In this document: piece after piece, positions 17,402-27,900 of the stretch
Numbering within the stretch: the first letter of the stretch is position 1
Layout: every line of letters begins with the position of its first letter
Assembly: GCF_004551525.1 (NCBI RefSeq)
Contig: NZ_SATR01000010.1
Span: 62,001-126,000, forward strand
Reading direction: 5' to 3'
DNA length: 64,000 bases
Source: Vibrio ouci
Lineage (GTDB): Bacteria; Pseudomonadota; Gammaproteobacteria; Enterobacterales; Vibrionaceae
Translations under genes and position numbers: made by a program
The notes under the pieces: model-generated
What the model was told of the DNA's origin: nothing
Seen by the model: only the letters and a program-made list of their open reading frames with translations
The model's database searches: none

Positions 17402-20349
17402 TGGATGCTCTCCATCTCTTCGGGTTGTTCTTCCGCTAACGCCAGTAAGGTCCTCATAAATTGACCAAACGTGCGTTGATTTAAAAAACGGCTAATAGGA
17501 AACGACAGCCCGAGTTGTTTCTCGATCTGATCGCAAATTTGAATCGCCGCTAGCGAGTTGCCACCTAGTTCATAAAAGTCACTGTCCTGATAGATAGAAA
17601 CACCATGGCCCAGTTCGGCCTGCCATAGGGCTTTGAGCCACAATGTCAGCTCATCGTCATCCTCATCGACGCGGGCAGCGGACGCCGCCTTGTCGACGGG
17701 ATCACCGCACCAGACAACCCGGTGGGAGGCGTGATCACTCCAGTAACGAGGGGTATCAAGGCCAGACACCGGAATGGGCGCTTGTGGCGCGCGCTGTCCG
17801 TCAAAGTTCAAACGATCGCAACAGAACGCGAGCGCTTTGGCCTGTGCCAATAACGCATTTTCCTCGTGAGGCGAAAATGCCGTTGTTACTGAGCGTTGAC
17901 TGAGCACCGCCTGAACCAGTGCGCTCAATACACTGCGTCCCCCACACTCAATCAGCGCCACGTCTTGAGCCCGCAGTTGCTCGAGCACCAAATCAAAGCG
18001 AACCGTCTCAGTCAGGTGGTTGACCCAATAGTCGGCATCGACGTGAGTCAACGTTTGTCCGGTTAAGGCACTGATCCACTCTCGCTGGATAGGACGGAAT
18101 TCAACACGTTCACACGCCAAACGAAAGGTCTGCTTGGCCGCATCCATTTGCCTCGAATGAAAAGCGTGTGTGGTCTTCAATCGTTTCGCTTGATGACGAC
18201 GAGCCGTCAATTCAGCCTCAAAGGCTTGAAGTGCCATCTCAGACCCCGCGACCACGCATTGCTGATCACTATTCACCACCGCCAGATCAATCTCAGCGGG
18301 CAATAACGGCAACAGCGCCTCACGACCCAAGCTCACCGCCATCATCCCTACGTCACCATGGCAATGGGCGTCAATCGCCAAACCTCGTTGGCAAACCAAC
18401 CACACTGCGTGCTCCTGAGTCAGCGCACCGCTGAGTACGGCCGCGGAAAACTCGCCCAAACTGTGTCCAATCAAGGTGTCAAACTCGATCCCTTGCGCCA
18501 TCATTGATTTCGCCACTGCAAGTTGATAGCAGAACTGGTAGTAATGCGCCCCGCCAGCATGGGAAAAGGCCAAGTCGAAAGCCGCCCCCCCTTGCCAAAC
18601 CGCTGAGGCTGGAGCGATGCCCCATTCGCTCTCTAAAACCGCATCACACTGCTCGGTGACTGCCCGGAACGTCGGATCTTGCTGATAAAGTGTGCGACCC
18701 ATCTCTGGCCATTGGGCTCCCTGTCCAGTAAACGCCAGCACCAATCGCTTCGCACCGCGTTTAATGGCACCGTCACTGATGGCCTGCTCAAGCGCTTGCC
18801 ACGTGTCACCCACTACCGCGAGACGATGTTCAAAGTGGTGGCGATGATTTTGTAAGGCTTGAGCGACCGTATGCAACTCAGGCCCCGTTGGTGCCTGCTT
18901 TTTCAACCACGCTTGCCAATCGCGCAACTGACGCTGTAACGACGCTTCACTCGTGCCACTTAACGTCAGTACGCAGGTCGCTGGCGACGTTGGTATCGAA
19001 CGGACGACGTGATCCCGTGTCGGCGCTTGTTCGACAATCACATGGGCATTCGTGCCACCAAATCCCAGCGAACTGACCGCCGCCCGTCGGCAGTCACACG
19101 CTGGCCAGTCGACGAGTTCACTAGGCAAAACAAAATGGGATGTGTCCAGCTTAAGGGCCGGATTTGGGGTGGTGTTCCCGGCATTGGGCACAATTTTTCC
19201 GTGATAGAGCGACAACACAGTTTTGATAAACCCAGCGATCCCCGCCCCCGCATTGGCATGGCCAATGTTGCTTTTCACCGCACCCAAGTACTGAGTGGCT
19301 CGGTTCCCTCCATAGACGTCACTCAGCGCGCGTATTTCAATCTCATCACCAAGCTGAGTGCCCGTGCCATGGGTCTCTATGTACTGAATTTGATCCGCTG
19401 ACAGCGCCGCCAGTTGCAAGGCTTTCTGCATCACCGCAGACTGCCCCTCAACACCGGGCGCCATAAAGTCCATTTTGGCGCGGCCATCATTATTGATCCC
19501 AGCTCCACGGATCACGGCCCAGATATGGTCCCCATCGGCTACGGCGTCTTCGACCCGTTTGAGGACAACCGTCGCGACTGTATGGCCATTTAAAGTACCC
19601 GATGCATCGAGGCTGAAGGGGGAACATTGACCATTGTGCGACAGGATGCTGCCTGGTTGACGAACATACCCAAGATCTTGGGGAAAACTCAACGCCGCTC
19701 CACCCGCGATCATCATGTCCGCTTGATAGGTCTGAAGCTGCAAGCAGGCATTCGCGATCGCCACTAATGAACTGGAGCACGCTGTCTGGACCGTGAGCGC
19801 CGGACCGGTTAAGTTCAGTTTGTATGCCGCCCATGTCGCCAAGAAGTCGTTGCTGTTGCCCGTCAATACCTGCAACGCTTTCGCATGATGGTTCGCCTCC
19901 AAATGGGTGGCAACCGTCTCGCCCAAATACCCATTGGGGTTGCTGCAAGCAATGATGCCTGCATTGAGCGCCCTCAGTTTCATCGGGTTATAGCCCGCCT
20001 GTTCAATCCCAAGCCAACACGCTTGTAGGAATCGACGGCATTGGGGATCCATCGTCTCCGCCTGCACGTCGTTCATTTCAAAGGCACGCGCATCAAACTG
20101 ATCCACATCCTCCATTGGCATCGACCACGGCACATAGTGCTCGTCTTGTGTCTTACTACTTGCCATGCCCATTTCTGTCGCGGTCTGCGGCGCCGTATAT
20201 CGGCCAGCACTTTGGCCTGATTGAACAAGTGACCAAAGCTCATCAATGTTACGACAGCCGGAAAACTCTCCCGACATGCCAATAACAGCAATGGCACCCA
20301 ATTCGGATAAGGTTTCAATCTCAGAGTGAGTCATATTTGTCGGCTCCAT
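17398..20349 (-). CDS. PKS module KS-AT-ACP
   Basis: 983-aa modular type I PKS. KS at about residues 15-440 with Cys in TACSSSL, His in ETHGTGTQLGD and His in SNIGHAN; AT at about 530-830 with FTGQGAQ, GHSLGE and HAFHS, the malonyl-CoA signature; ACP at about 890-970 with GGNS. No reducing domain, so the extension should keep a beta-ketone unless a trans enzyme acts. The start overlaps the upstream stop by one base (TAATG); a second ATG 15 bases on is an alternative. It follows the C-ligase-KR-T module and precedes a Cy domain, a PKS-to-Cy hand-over as in yersiniabactin. Confidence 0.93.
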   Translation of the reverse strand: MEPTNMTHSEIETLSELGAIAVIGMSGEFSGCRNIDELWSLVQSGQSAGRYTAPQTATEMGMASSKTQDEHYVPWSMPMEDVDQFDARAFEMNDVQAETMDPQCRRFLQACWLGIEQAGYNPMKLRALNAGIIACSNPNGYLGETVATHLEANHHAKALQVLTGNSNDFLATWAAYKLNLTGPALTVQTACSSSLVAIANACLQLQTYQADMMIAGGAALSFPQDLGYVRQPGSILSHNGQCSPFSLDASGTLNGHTVATVVLKRVEDAVADGDHIWAVIRGAGINNDGRAKMDFMAPGVEGQSAVMQKALQLAALSADQIQYIETHGTGTQLGDEIEIRALSDVYGGNRATQYLGAVKSNIGHANAGAGIAGFIKTVLSLYHGKIVPNAGNTTPNPALKLDTSHFVLPSELVDWPACDCRRAAVSSLGFGGTNAHVIVEQAPTRDHVVRSIPTSPATCVLTLSGTSEASLQRQLRDWQAWLKKQAPTGPELHTVAQALQNHRHHFEHRLAVVGDTWQALEQAISDGAIKRGAKRLVLAFTGQGAQWPEMGRTLYQQDPTFRAVTEQCDAVLESEWGIAPASAVWQGGAAFDLAFSHAGGAHYYQFCYQLAVAKSMMAQGIEFDTLIGHSLGEFSAAVLSGALTQEHAVWLVCQRGLAIDAHCHGDVGMMAVSLGREALLPLLPAEIDLAVVNSDQQCVVAGSEMALQAFEAELTARRHQAKRLKTTHAFHSRQMDAAKQTFRLACERVEFRPIQREWISALTGQTLTHVDADYWVNHLTETVRFDLVLEQLRAQDVALIECGGRSVLSALVQAVLSQRSVTTAFSPHEENALLAQAKALAFCCDRLNFDGQRAPQAPIPVSGLDTPRYWSDHASHRVVWCGDPVDKAASAARVDEDDDELTLWLKALWQAELGHGVSIYQDSDFYELGGNSLAAIQICDQIEKQLGLSFPISRFLNQRTFGQFMRTLLALAEEQPEEMESIQ

Positions 20350-23300
20350 TACTTATTCATTCGTCGTTTAAAGCGTTGTTTGACTGAGGCGGAGCGAGAC
20401 GTTGTGACACTCTGCGCCTCTGGGATCGGCTCGGAATCAGCCGAGGTTGAACGACCACGAGTTAACATCGCGCTCATCGATTGCAATGTCGGTGCAGCAA
20501 ACAGATCCGCCATCGTGACATTCTCATACCCTAAATCGTGTTCAATATGATGGTGCAGCTTGTAGAGCAGAATCGAGCTGCCGCCCAGCTCGAAGAAACT
20601 TTGCTGGTCGGGGATAACGTCGCAGCCCAACAATTGCTGCCAGATCGCTCGTAGCGGGCCGACATCGACCGATTGTCCAGCTACACCCTCCGTCGATACC
20701 TGTGGTTTAGGCGCAGGGACAGCAGAGCAAACGGGCGCGGCACCGATCAGATAATCCCCTGCCGGTAACGCTAGCAGCGATGGCATCGCCTGAAGGCAAT
20801 CTGCGCTTTGCAGCGCTTGCAGTCCAGCTCGGTTTAACGCGGCAATGTCCACTTCTCCGACCGACATCCCGGTTCCTTCCCATGCACTCCAACCAAACCA
20901 ATATGCCCGTCGCCCATCCAGCCTTAGCTGTGCCACGACGCTGCGAGTGGCGGCTTGCGACACGTTGTATGACAGGCTCTGGTGCCCACCCCTGACCCCA
21001 TTCAGCGAGCCAAACACAAACCACTCAGTGGCCACCGCGTCGTGATCATCAGTCAGCACATCAACCAACTGCTTCAACCCGCCCGCATTGACGGCTTTGA
21101 TCGCAGCCAACGTCGAGCCCGTTAAGTTGTCTAAGGTGTCGCGCTGAAACTGTGCGGCCAAGTGATAGACTCGCCCCGGCGTTTTATCTAGGATAGGGTG
21201 ACCTGCTTGAGCCTTATTCCACGCCGCTTTCAGCGACTCTTGCACGCTGAAGTCCACTGGGACCCAGCAATACTGATCTGGTAAGAAACGGGCGGTGATT
21301 TTCGGCTTAGAGCGAGAGAGTAAGACCACAAATTCTCCAGCGTCGAGCAACGCCTCTAGCAGGTGATGTGCGATGCCTCCTGACGCCCCCGTCACGACGG
21401 AATACGACGCGGTTTTCAGCGTAGCTGGCGTCGAAGCGTGTTGCCAAGGCAAGGCAAATTCACGCTCTTCAAACCCCGTCATGCCATCAAAATGGAGTCG
21501 TTTGGCTTGGCTACCCGTCGGCAACCGATTGGCTGACAACGGATCTCCACAGGTCACCACCTGTATCGACACCTGAGGAGCACGGGCCAAAAACGCCTGA
21601 GCCCAACGCTCTAACGGCGGTCCGGTCGCAATATCTGTCAGCAGGACGAGCTGGGAAATGGCGTTCTGGCTAAGTTTTTGCTCAAGGGCCGCCGTGTGCT
21701 GCGGCAAGGTGCCCATATCGTCCGCCGACAGCGCCACCACAGCACGTTCGCTCGCAGAGCCTCCGGCAAGAAAATCCCGCAGAGACACCGGGCAGACCGA
21801 GATCAACGTCGCATCAGACACAGGCGCAGGAAGTAACCTCGTCATCACAATCGGGTTGTCCTTCAACGTATTATTGTTAAACCAACGCTCAACCATTTTG
21901 CGACGCTGAATTTTGCCCGCGGTCGTTTTTAGAAAGTCCGTGCTCGCCAGCCTCACCAGTTGGGTGGGATAAAACTGCAACGTTGTCGCCAATTGTCGAT
22001 GAATACGCTCATCCATATCCTGCTGCATCGCGGTCGAGGTAGCGACATAGAAGACCACCGCAGCATCCCCCTGATCTTGGTAGCCCACGGCCGCCACACA
22101 GGTCTCGTCTACCCCTGACACCGAACCGACTACCGCTTCAATGTCATGGTTGAAGAAGTTCATGCCATTTAACACTATGCTTTCTTGCAATCGCCCCGTC
22201 AGATACAGCTCTCCCCTCGCAATAACGCCGCAGTCACCCGTATCGAACCATCCGTCACCGACAAAGGCTTTGTCATTCAGCTCAGGCGCCGCGAAATACC
22301 CCATAGTGATCGAAGGGCCGCGCAGCTGCATCTTACCGACTTGGTATTCGTTGAGTACCTCATTGTGGTCGTTGACGATCCGAATTTCGGTGTTGGCCAC
22401 CGCCTGGCCCAAGGAAACAAACTCACTGTGTCCGATCTGGGTATACTCATCCTGACTGTCTATCGCATAGCTGTGCAGGGATAGCACCTCACCAGGTGCC
22501 ACAGGGTGCGTGGAGATCACGGTGCACGACTCGGCCATACCAAACGCGGGGGTTAAGACCCGCGGACGCAAACCCCAAGGAGTAAAGGTGTCGATGAATC
22601 GACGCACCGTGTCCGCCACCACCATTTCCCCCCCATTGATCAGTTCCTTGAGAGAAGACAGATCGTAACGCTCTGTGGCAGCGGCCGCCTCACTGGTCAT
22701 TAACTTATAGGCAAAATTCGGACACCAGCTGTGCGTTACCTGATACGCGTCGATCAGCGCTAGCCACCGCAATGGAGACTGCAACACAAATGACGTCGAG
22801 ACATGCACTTGCTCACAACCAAGGTAGGTGTCGCGCAGGTGGGTAAACAGCAAGCCACCCACATGATCAAACCCCATCCAGTTGAGAGAAACATCGCAGG
22901 AACGTTGGCCGCGGCTTTGCGTGATCAAGTCACAGTAGTCGACAATCGTCTGATGACTTTGTTGAATGCATTTACTTTTGCCGGTCGAGCCCGAAGAGAG
23001 TTGAATAATGCCCGCGCTGCCCGCGTCAATCGTCACATCTCGATATGGGTGAACTGGCCAGTCACTTGGCACCACAATCTGTGCCTCGCTCGCGAGGTGT
23101 TGCAGCCCTGAGAGCGCCTGTTTTCCCGCCGGACAACAGACGATCACCGCCTGATTGAGATGCGTGTAAGCATCGACGACTTTGGTCAAGCCATCCTGCG
23201 TTGCCACTTGAGGGGCGTTGATTGTCGCGGGTTGTCCCCCTGCCAAGACGACGGCCCAGAAATTCACCACATACTGAGCCAAATCGGCCGCGACAACGAT

Positions 23301-24956
23301 CACTGGACAACCAGCATGTGACCAAGGTTTTCCTTGCTGTAATCGCCCAGCCGTCTGCAAGGCTTGTTGGTAGAGTTCGTCGTAAGTTAAGACACAACGC
23401 TGGCCACCGCTCTCCACAAACGTCAAGGGTTTCTCTGGGTGGGTGGACGCCGTCTTCTTGAGCATCTGCGCAAGATTTTGTGGGCGAGTGTCCGCCGCCG
23501 GGAGGCATGCCCCTTTTATCCAAGCGGGAGTCAGGGTGGGGTCGAACGTCGACGATAGTTCATTGAACGCCTGATCAAATTGAATAAGCAAGGTATCAAT
23601 GTCGGCGTTTTCATACCAAGAGGGATCGTACTCGACATTGATGCTCAGCTGGCCGTTCAACGCCGCCATTTGTATCGAAAGTGGCAATTTCGCCTGCTTG
23701 TTCTTCACGACCTCAAGCTGATGAGGCAGCGCCGAATACTCAGGATCCCAATCGAAACTTTGATAGCCAATCACGACCTGTGTCAAGGGGTTCGGATGCG
23801 CTGTGCGGTGAGGCATCACCGCATTAACAATGTGACCAAATGGCACCCCTTGGTGAGTAATGCTGTCTCGCCACTGGGCTTGCACATTCGCCAATACCTG
23901 TTTGGCCGACGTGGTTAGCAGGTGATGTTGAGTCACAGGCACCACGTTATTGAAGTAGCCCAAACTGGCTTCCAAATCAGTGTGGAGATCACGATTGGCG
24001 ACGGCCACCCCCAATACCATCCGGTTACAGCGATAGTGGCGACCCAGCGCCAAGAACCAAGCGGACAGCAAGGTGCTGAATCGCTCACTTGGTGCCACGC
24101 CACTCACACTCGCCTCGCTCAATTGGTGCACCACATGGCATGCCTCACTGCTGCTAGACTGCTTGCGACGCAACCAGTCGTTCTGTTTCGGAGCGCTCGT
24201 GAGCAACCCTTTCCAGTAGGCTAGGCTCGGCTGCCATTCGCCTTGATTCTGTGCTGCTTGCTGATGCTGGGCAAAACGATCGGCACCTAAGTTCTCTTCA
24301 GCCGCGACCGCGCCTAAACGCTGCCCATAAGCCTGATCCAACATCTGACGAAAACGCACAGAACTCCAGCCGTCCCAAACAATGTGATGCACCACCACCA
24401 CTAGACGGCAAGCCTGCTCGGTCTCTACCCAACAGAACCGCCACAGCGGTGGTGCACTCAAATCGAACGGCACCTGACTCACCTCAGCAAGCCAAGCTTC
24501 ATAATCGGGTTCATCCAGAGTGAGGGACTCAAACGGCACTGCCGACGTCTCGCAGCGATGCAACACAACTTCGCCCCCTTCGCATTGGAACCCACTACGC
24601 AGCGCCGGTTGCTGGACTTGAATATGCGCCAACGCCGCTTTGAGGCGATCGAGATCGGGCCTTTGCTCAAATCGTAACGAAAAACACAAGTTGTAACTGG
24701 CGTTGACTGACGCCGACTGGCACAGCAGATACAGGTTTTCTTGTGACACTGAACATTGCGGTTCAGCGGCCAATTCATGCGGCGTGGCCGATGCGTTGAG
24801 CAACGTCATCAACGCCGACTTATGGTTTTTCAGTAACTCAATTTCGTTTTTGGTCAGGGGGCGCGGCGCTTCATACCCCAAATTTCCATCGTCTGTAACA
24901 TGCAGAGAAATGCCGTCTGCTCGCATCGACTGCAATAGCTTTAACGCGGTTCCCAT
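20349..24956 (-). CDS. NRPS-like module: docking-C-acyl ligase-KR-T
   Basis: 1535 aa. TubC-type docking segment (residues 3-50), condensation domain (65-490) with HHIVWDGWS, and an adenylate-forming domain (about 500-1060). This last resembles fatty acyl-AMP ligases rather than amino-acid A domains: SSGSTGKSK, PNFAYKLM, FGMAESC, and GKIQRRK carrying the terminal lysine. A ketoreductase-like domain (about 1180-1420) has TGASGGIA and SLNGVRGG followed by YNVSQ, where KRs usually have Asn four residues after Tyr and this one has Gln. A carrier domain (1440-1510) has GGSS. C-A-KR-T modules in cryptophycin and hectochlorin load alpha-keto acids and reduce them to hydroxy acids; a similar role is inferred. 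The true acid is unknown. TAATG coupling at both ends. Confidence 0.85.
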   Translation of the reverse strand: MGTALKLLQSMRADGISLHVTDDGNLGYEAPRPLTKNEIELLKNHKSALMTLLNASATPHELAAEPQCSVSQENLYLLCQSASVNASYNLCFSLRFEQRPDLDRLKAALAHIQVQQPALRSGFQCEGGEVVLHRCETSAVPFESLTLDEPDYEAWLAEVSQVPFDLSAPPLWRFCWVETEQACRLVVVVHHIVWDGWSSVRFRQMLDQAYGQRLGAVAAEENLGADRFAQHQQAAQNQGEWQPSLAYWKGLLTSAPKQNDWLRRKQSSSSEACHVVHQLSEASVSGVAPSERFSTLLSAWFLALGRHYRCNRMVLGVAVANRDLHTDLEASLGYFNNVVPVTQHHLLTTSAKQVLANVQAQWRDSITHQGVPFGHIVNAVMPHRTAHPNPLTQVVIGYQSFDWDPEYSALPHQLEVVKNKQAKLPLSIQMAALNGQLSINVEYDPSWYENADIDTLLIQFDQAFNELSSTFDPTLTPAWIKGACLPAADTRPQNLAQMLKKTASTHPEKPLTFVESGGQRCVLTYDELYQQALQTAGRLQQGKPWSHAGCPVIVVAADLAQYVVNFWAVVLAGGQPATINAPQVATQDGLTKVVDAYTHLNQAVIVCCPAGKQALSGLQHLASEAQIVVPSDWPVHPYRDVTIDAGSAGIIQLSSGSTGKSKCIQQSHQTIVDYCDLITQSRGQRSCDVSLNWMGFDHVGGLLFTHLRDTYLGCEQVHVSTSFVLQSPLRWLALIDAYQVTHSWCPNFAYKLMTSEAAAATERYDLSSLKELINGGEMVVADTVRRFIDTFTPWGLRPRVLTPAFGMAESCTVISTHPVAPGEVLSLHSYAIDSQDEYTQIGHSEFVSLGQAVANTEIRIVNDHNEVLNEYQVGKMQLRGPSITMGYFAAPELNDKAFVGDGWFDTGDCGVIARGELYLTGRLQESIVLNGMNFFNHDIEAVVGSVSGVDETCVAAVGYQDQGDAAVVFYVATSTAMQQDMDERIHRQLATTLQFYPTQLVRLASTDFLKTTAGKIQRRKMVERWFNNNTLKDNPIVMTRLLPAPVSDATLISVCPVSLRDFLAGGSASERAVVALSADDMGTLPQHTAALEQKLSQNAISQLVLLTDIATGPPLERWAQAFLARAPQVSIQVVTCGDPLSANRLPTGSQAKRLHFDGMTGFEEREFALPWQHASTPATLKTASYSVVTGASGGIAHHLLEALLDAGEFVVLLSRSKPKITARFLPDQYCWVPVDFSVQESLKAAWNKAQAGHPILDKTPGRVYHLAAQFQRDTLDNLTGSTLAAIKAVNAGGLKQLVDVLTDDHDAVATEWFVFGSLNGVRGGHQSLSYNVSQAATRSVVAQLRLDGRRAYWFGWSAWEGTGMSVGEVDIAALNRAGLQALQSADCLQAMPSLLALPAGDYLIGAAPVCSAVPAPKPQVSTEGVAGQSVDVGPLRAIWQQLLGCDVIPDQQSFFELGGSSILLYKLHHHIEHDLGYENVTMADLFAAPTLQSMSAMLTRGRSTSADSEPIPEAQSVTTSRSASVKQRFKRRMNK

Positions 24957-27900
24957 TAGATAACACCTGTTTCTTTAATGCTTGATTGGACGGAAGGTGT
25001 CGTCACAAGCGTCTCAATTAATTCGGCCAATTCGCTGAGCACCAGTGCGTCATACACCAGCCCTAAACGCAGCGACAACCCGAAGGCTTGGTTTAATGCA
25101 TTGGTTAACGAGTTCACCAACAGCGAGTGCCCCCCCAAATCAAAGAAGTGACTGTCGGGATCGCGGGGGCAGATCCCCGTCAATGCCTGCCACAACTCGG
25201 CAATCGCATTTTCTGTTTCCGTTAAGGCACGCACTGCCGTCGACTTATCGGGTTGCTGTTGAAGCGCTGCTGTCACGGCTTTGACATCCACTTTTCCGGT
25301 CGCCAGCAGTGGCATACTGCCCACACCACACCACACCTGAGGGCGCATATATCGAGGTAAATACTGTTCCGCCAAGCTCTGTAGCGCTCGAGAAGGCACG
25401 GTGTCCGGGGTATACATGACCCCAATGCGCTGTTCGTCGACCATCACCACAGCCAACTGGGTGAGCGCATCATGGGCCGCCAATGTCTCTCGGATCTCAG
25501 CAAGTGATACTTTTTGCCCACGAATCTTCACCAGTTGCTGCTGGCGGCCAACAAACACCACCTCGCTTGCGTCTAAAGCGGGATGCCCTCGGTGGATCTG
25601 GGCGATGTCGCCACTGGCAAAAATCGCTTCTCCAAGTGCATTACGCGGAAACGGTGTTTCACCCAGGTAGCCACCGATCACTTGCGGACCTGAGATCATC
25701 AACTCACCTTTTCCCCCTGCCGGGGTCAGCCCCCCCCAGTTATCTCGTAGCTCAATGCGCGTGTTAAAAAACGGCTGGCCCAAGGTCATGTATGGCTCAC
25801 GCAAATCAATACGTTTTGCCAGAACATCGGCGGCCACTTCTGCGCTGCCATACACGTTCCACAGTTGTAGATCCGGCCAGAGGGTCTGTACCCGTCGAGC
25901 CAACGTCAGCGATAAGGTTTCACCGCTGAGCACCACCTGTGATAGTGAGCGATAAGAGGTCGCCACCTCCGGGTGTTTCTGACTGTGCTCAACCAGCGTT
26001 TCCATCAAAGAGGGCACCATGACTAAGCGGGTAATGTCATGATGAGCAATGCACTGAGCGAATGCCTCAGGATCGTACTGAGCCTGAGTAGGGATGAGGG
26101 CAAGAGGCACCCCTTTCAGCAAGGGGGTAAACACTTCCGCAATCGAGTCAACAAAGCTGATCGAGGTTTTAAGGGCACACACTTCGTTGGCGACAAAAGG
26201 CATCTGTTGCCAAGTCCAAGCGAATCGATTCAAGGCGCCCACCTCGGTCGCCGCCACAGCTTTTGGCGTGCCTGTTGAGCCAGAGGTGAAAGTCACGTAC
26301 AGCAGCGGCTCATCGAGCGGATCTCTCGCGGCGACGCCTAAAGGTCCTAAATCACTGACGTGATTTGGGGCCACGTACGGTGCGCCAAGGTCAATATCGC
26401 TGAGCCCTAACACCAGATCGCATTCCGCGATGGTCACCATTTGCTCCAGTCGCCCGTTTGGCAAATTGGTCGCCAATGGCACATAACAAGCCGAAAGTTT
26501 GACGATCGCCAGCAATGACACCAACCACTCTTCACCCAACTCGAGGTGAACACCCACTCGGGACTGCGCACCAATCCCGACAGAGGACAGCCCTTGTGCC
26601 AGGATCTGAGCGCGCTCGTCGAGTTGGGCGAACGTGCGCGTTACATGCTCGTCCATATAAGCGGGCGAGTGCGGCGAAGTCTCAACAACCGATTGCCAGA
26701 GGGTTCGGATCGGCGTCGGGGTGCTCGGCAACGACGGCCCTTCGAGAACCGCCTCTTGGGGCTCGGAGTTGTAACAAAGCGAGCGCAGCTGAACCAACGG
26801 TTGGGCCAACATTTGGTTGAGTAAACTCTGGTATTGAGCCAACAACTGACGCATGCTCAATGCGGTAAACAGCCCCGTTCGGTAGACAAGGTTGATCCGA
26901 CCACTGTCCTGACATAACTGGACATTCATCTCCAGCTCCGTCGCCAAAGCCACTTGTTCGGTCGGTGTCAGCACACAACCTAATTCACCATCGAGCGATT
27001 GCGAGTTATCCAGTACAAAGCTGATCTGGTAGAGCGGATGACGACGGCCCTCCCCCCCTGCGTCCACTTCACTGACCACCCGCTCAAAAGGCAGTGTCGA
27101 ATGCTTCATCGCGGCGAGTAATGTCTGGGTTTGCTCTGCGATGAGCTGCTCTACGCACCAGTGCGCTTCGACACGCTGACGGATCGCCACATTGTTCAGG
27201 AATAAGCCCGGAATGCTTTGGATCTGGGCTGTCGGTCGATTCGCAACGTGCGTGCCAATCACCACGTCATCTTGAGCCAGATAACGACTGATCAAGAGTT
27301 GAAATGCGGCCATCATGACTGCAAATTCTGTGCTGCCATGCGCTTCGGAAAACGCGCGGATCGCACTGACGGTGCTCGCGTCCAGCAGCAACGCTTCGGT
27401 CGCGGCGGAATAATCGTCGTATTGAGGTACAAGCTGGGTCGGAAGCAAAGCCGAATCCTGATAGCCGTCAAGCTGACGTCGCCAGAATGCGAGTTCGTGT
27501 TCTGGTGCCGCGGCTTGCGACTCCCATTGGCAATAATTGAAGTAATCCGCACGTTCCGCCTGAGACGCATGCTCCGCACAATAATTGTCTTGCCATGCTT
27601 TCAGAAGGACCTGCAATGACCAGCCATCAAACAGGGCATGATGCACCGTCAATAGCAATTCATGGTGCCCATCCTCGTGCTTGACAAGCCGAGCTCTCCA
27701 GCCAAGACCAGCCGCAAGATCCAACCTTGCCTGCGCTTGTTCACGACTCATCGCTTCAATCGCCGCTTCGTTAACCGGTGAGCGCTCGACGCTGACAGAT
27801 GGCCTCTCCATCATTCTCGCCCAGCGGCCCTCAACTAAGATCGCCTGAAACACATCGAACTGCGATAACGTGCGTTCTAGCGACGCTTGCAGCCGCTCTA

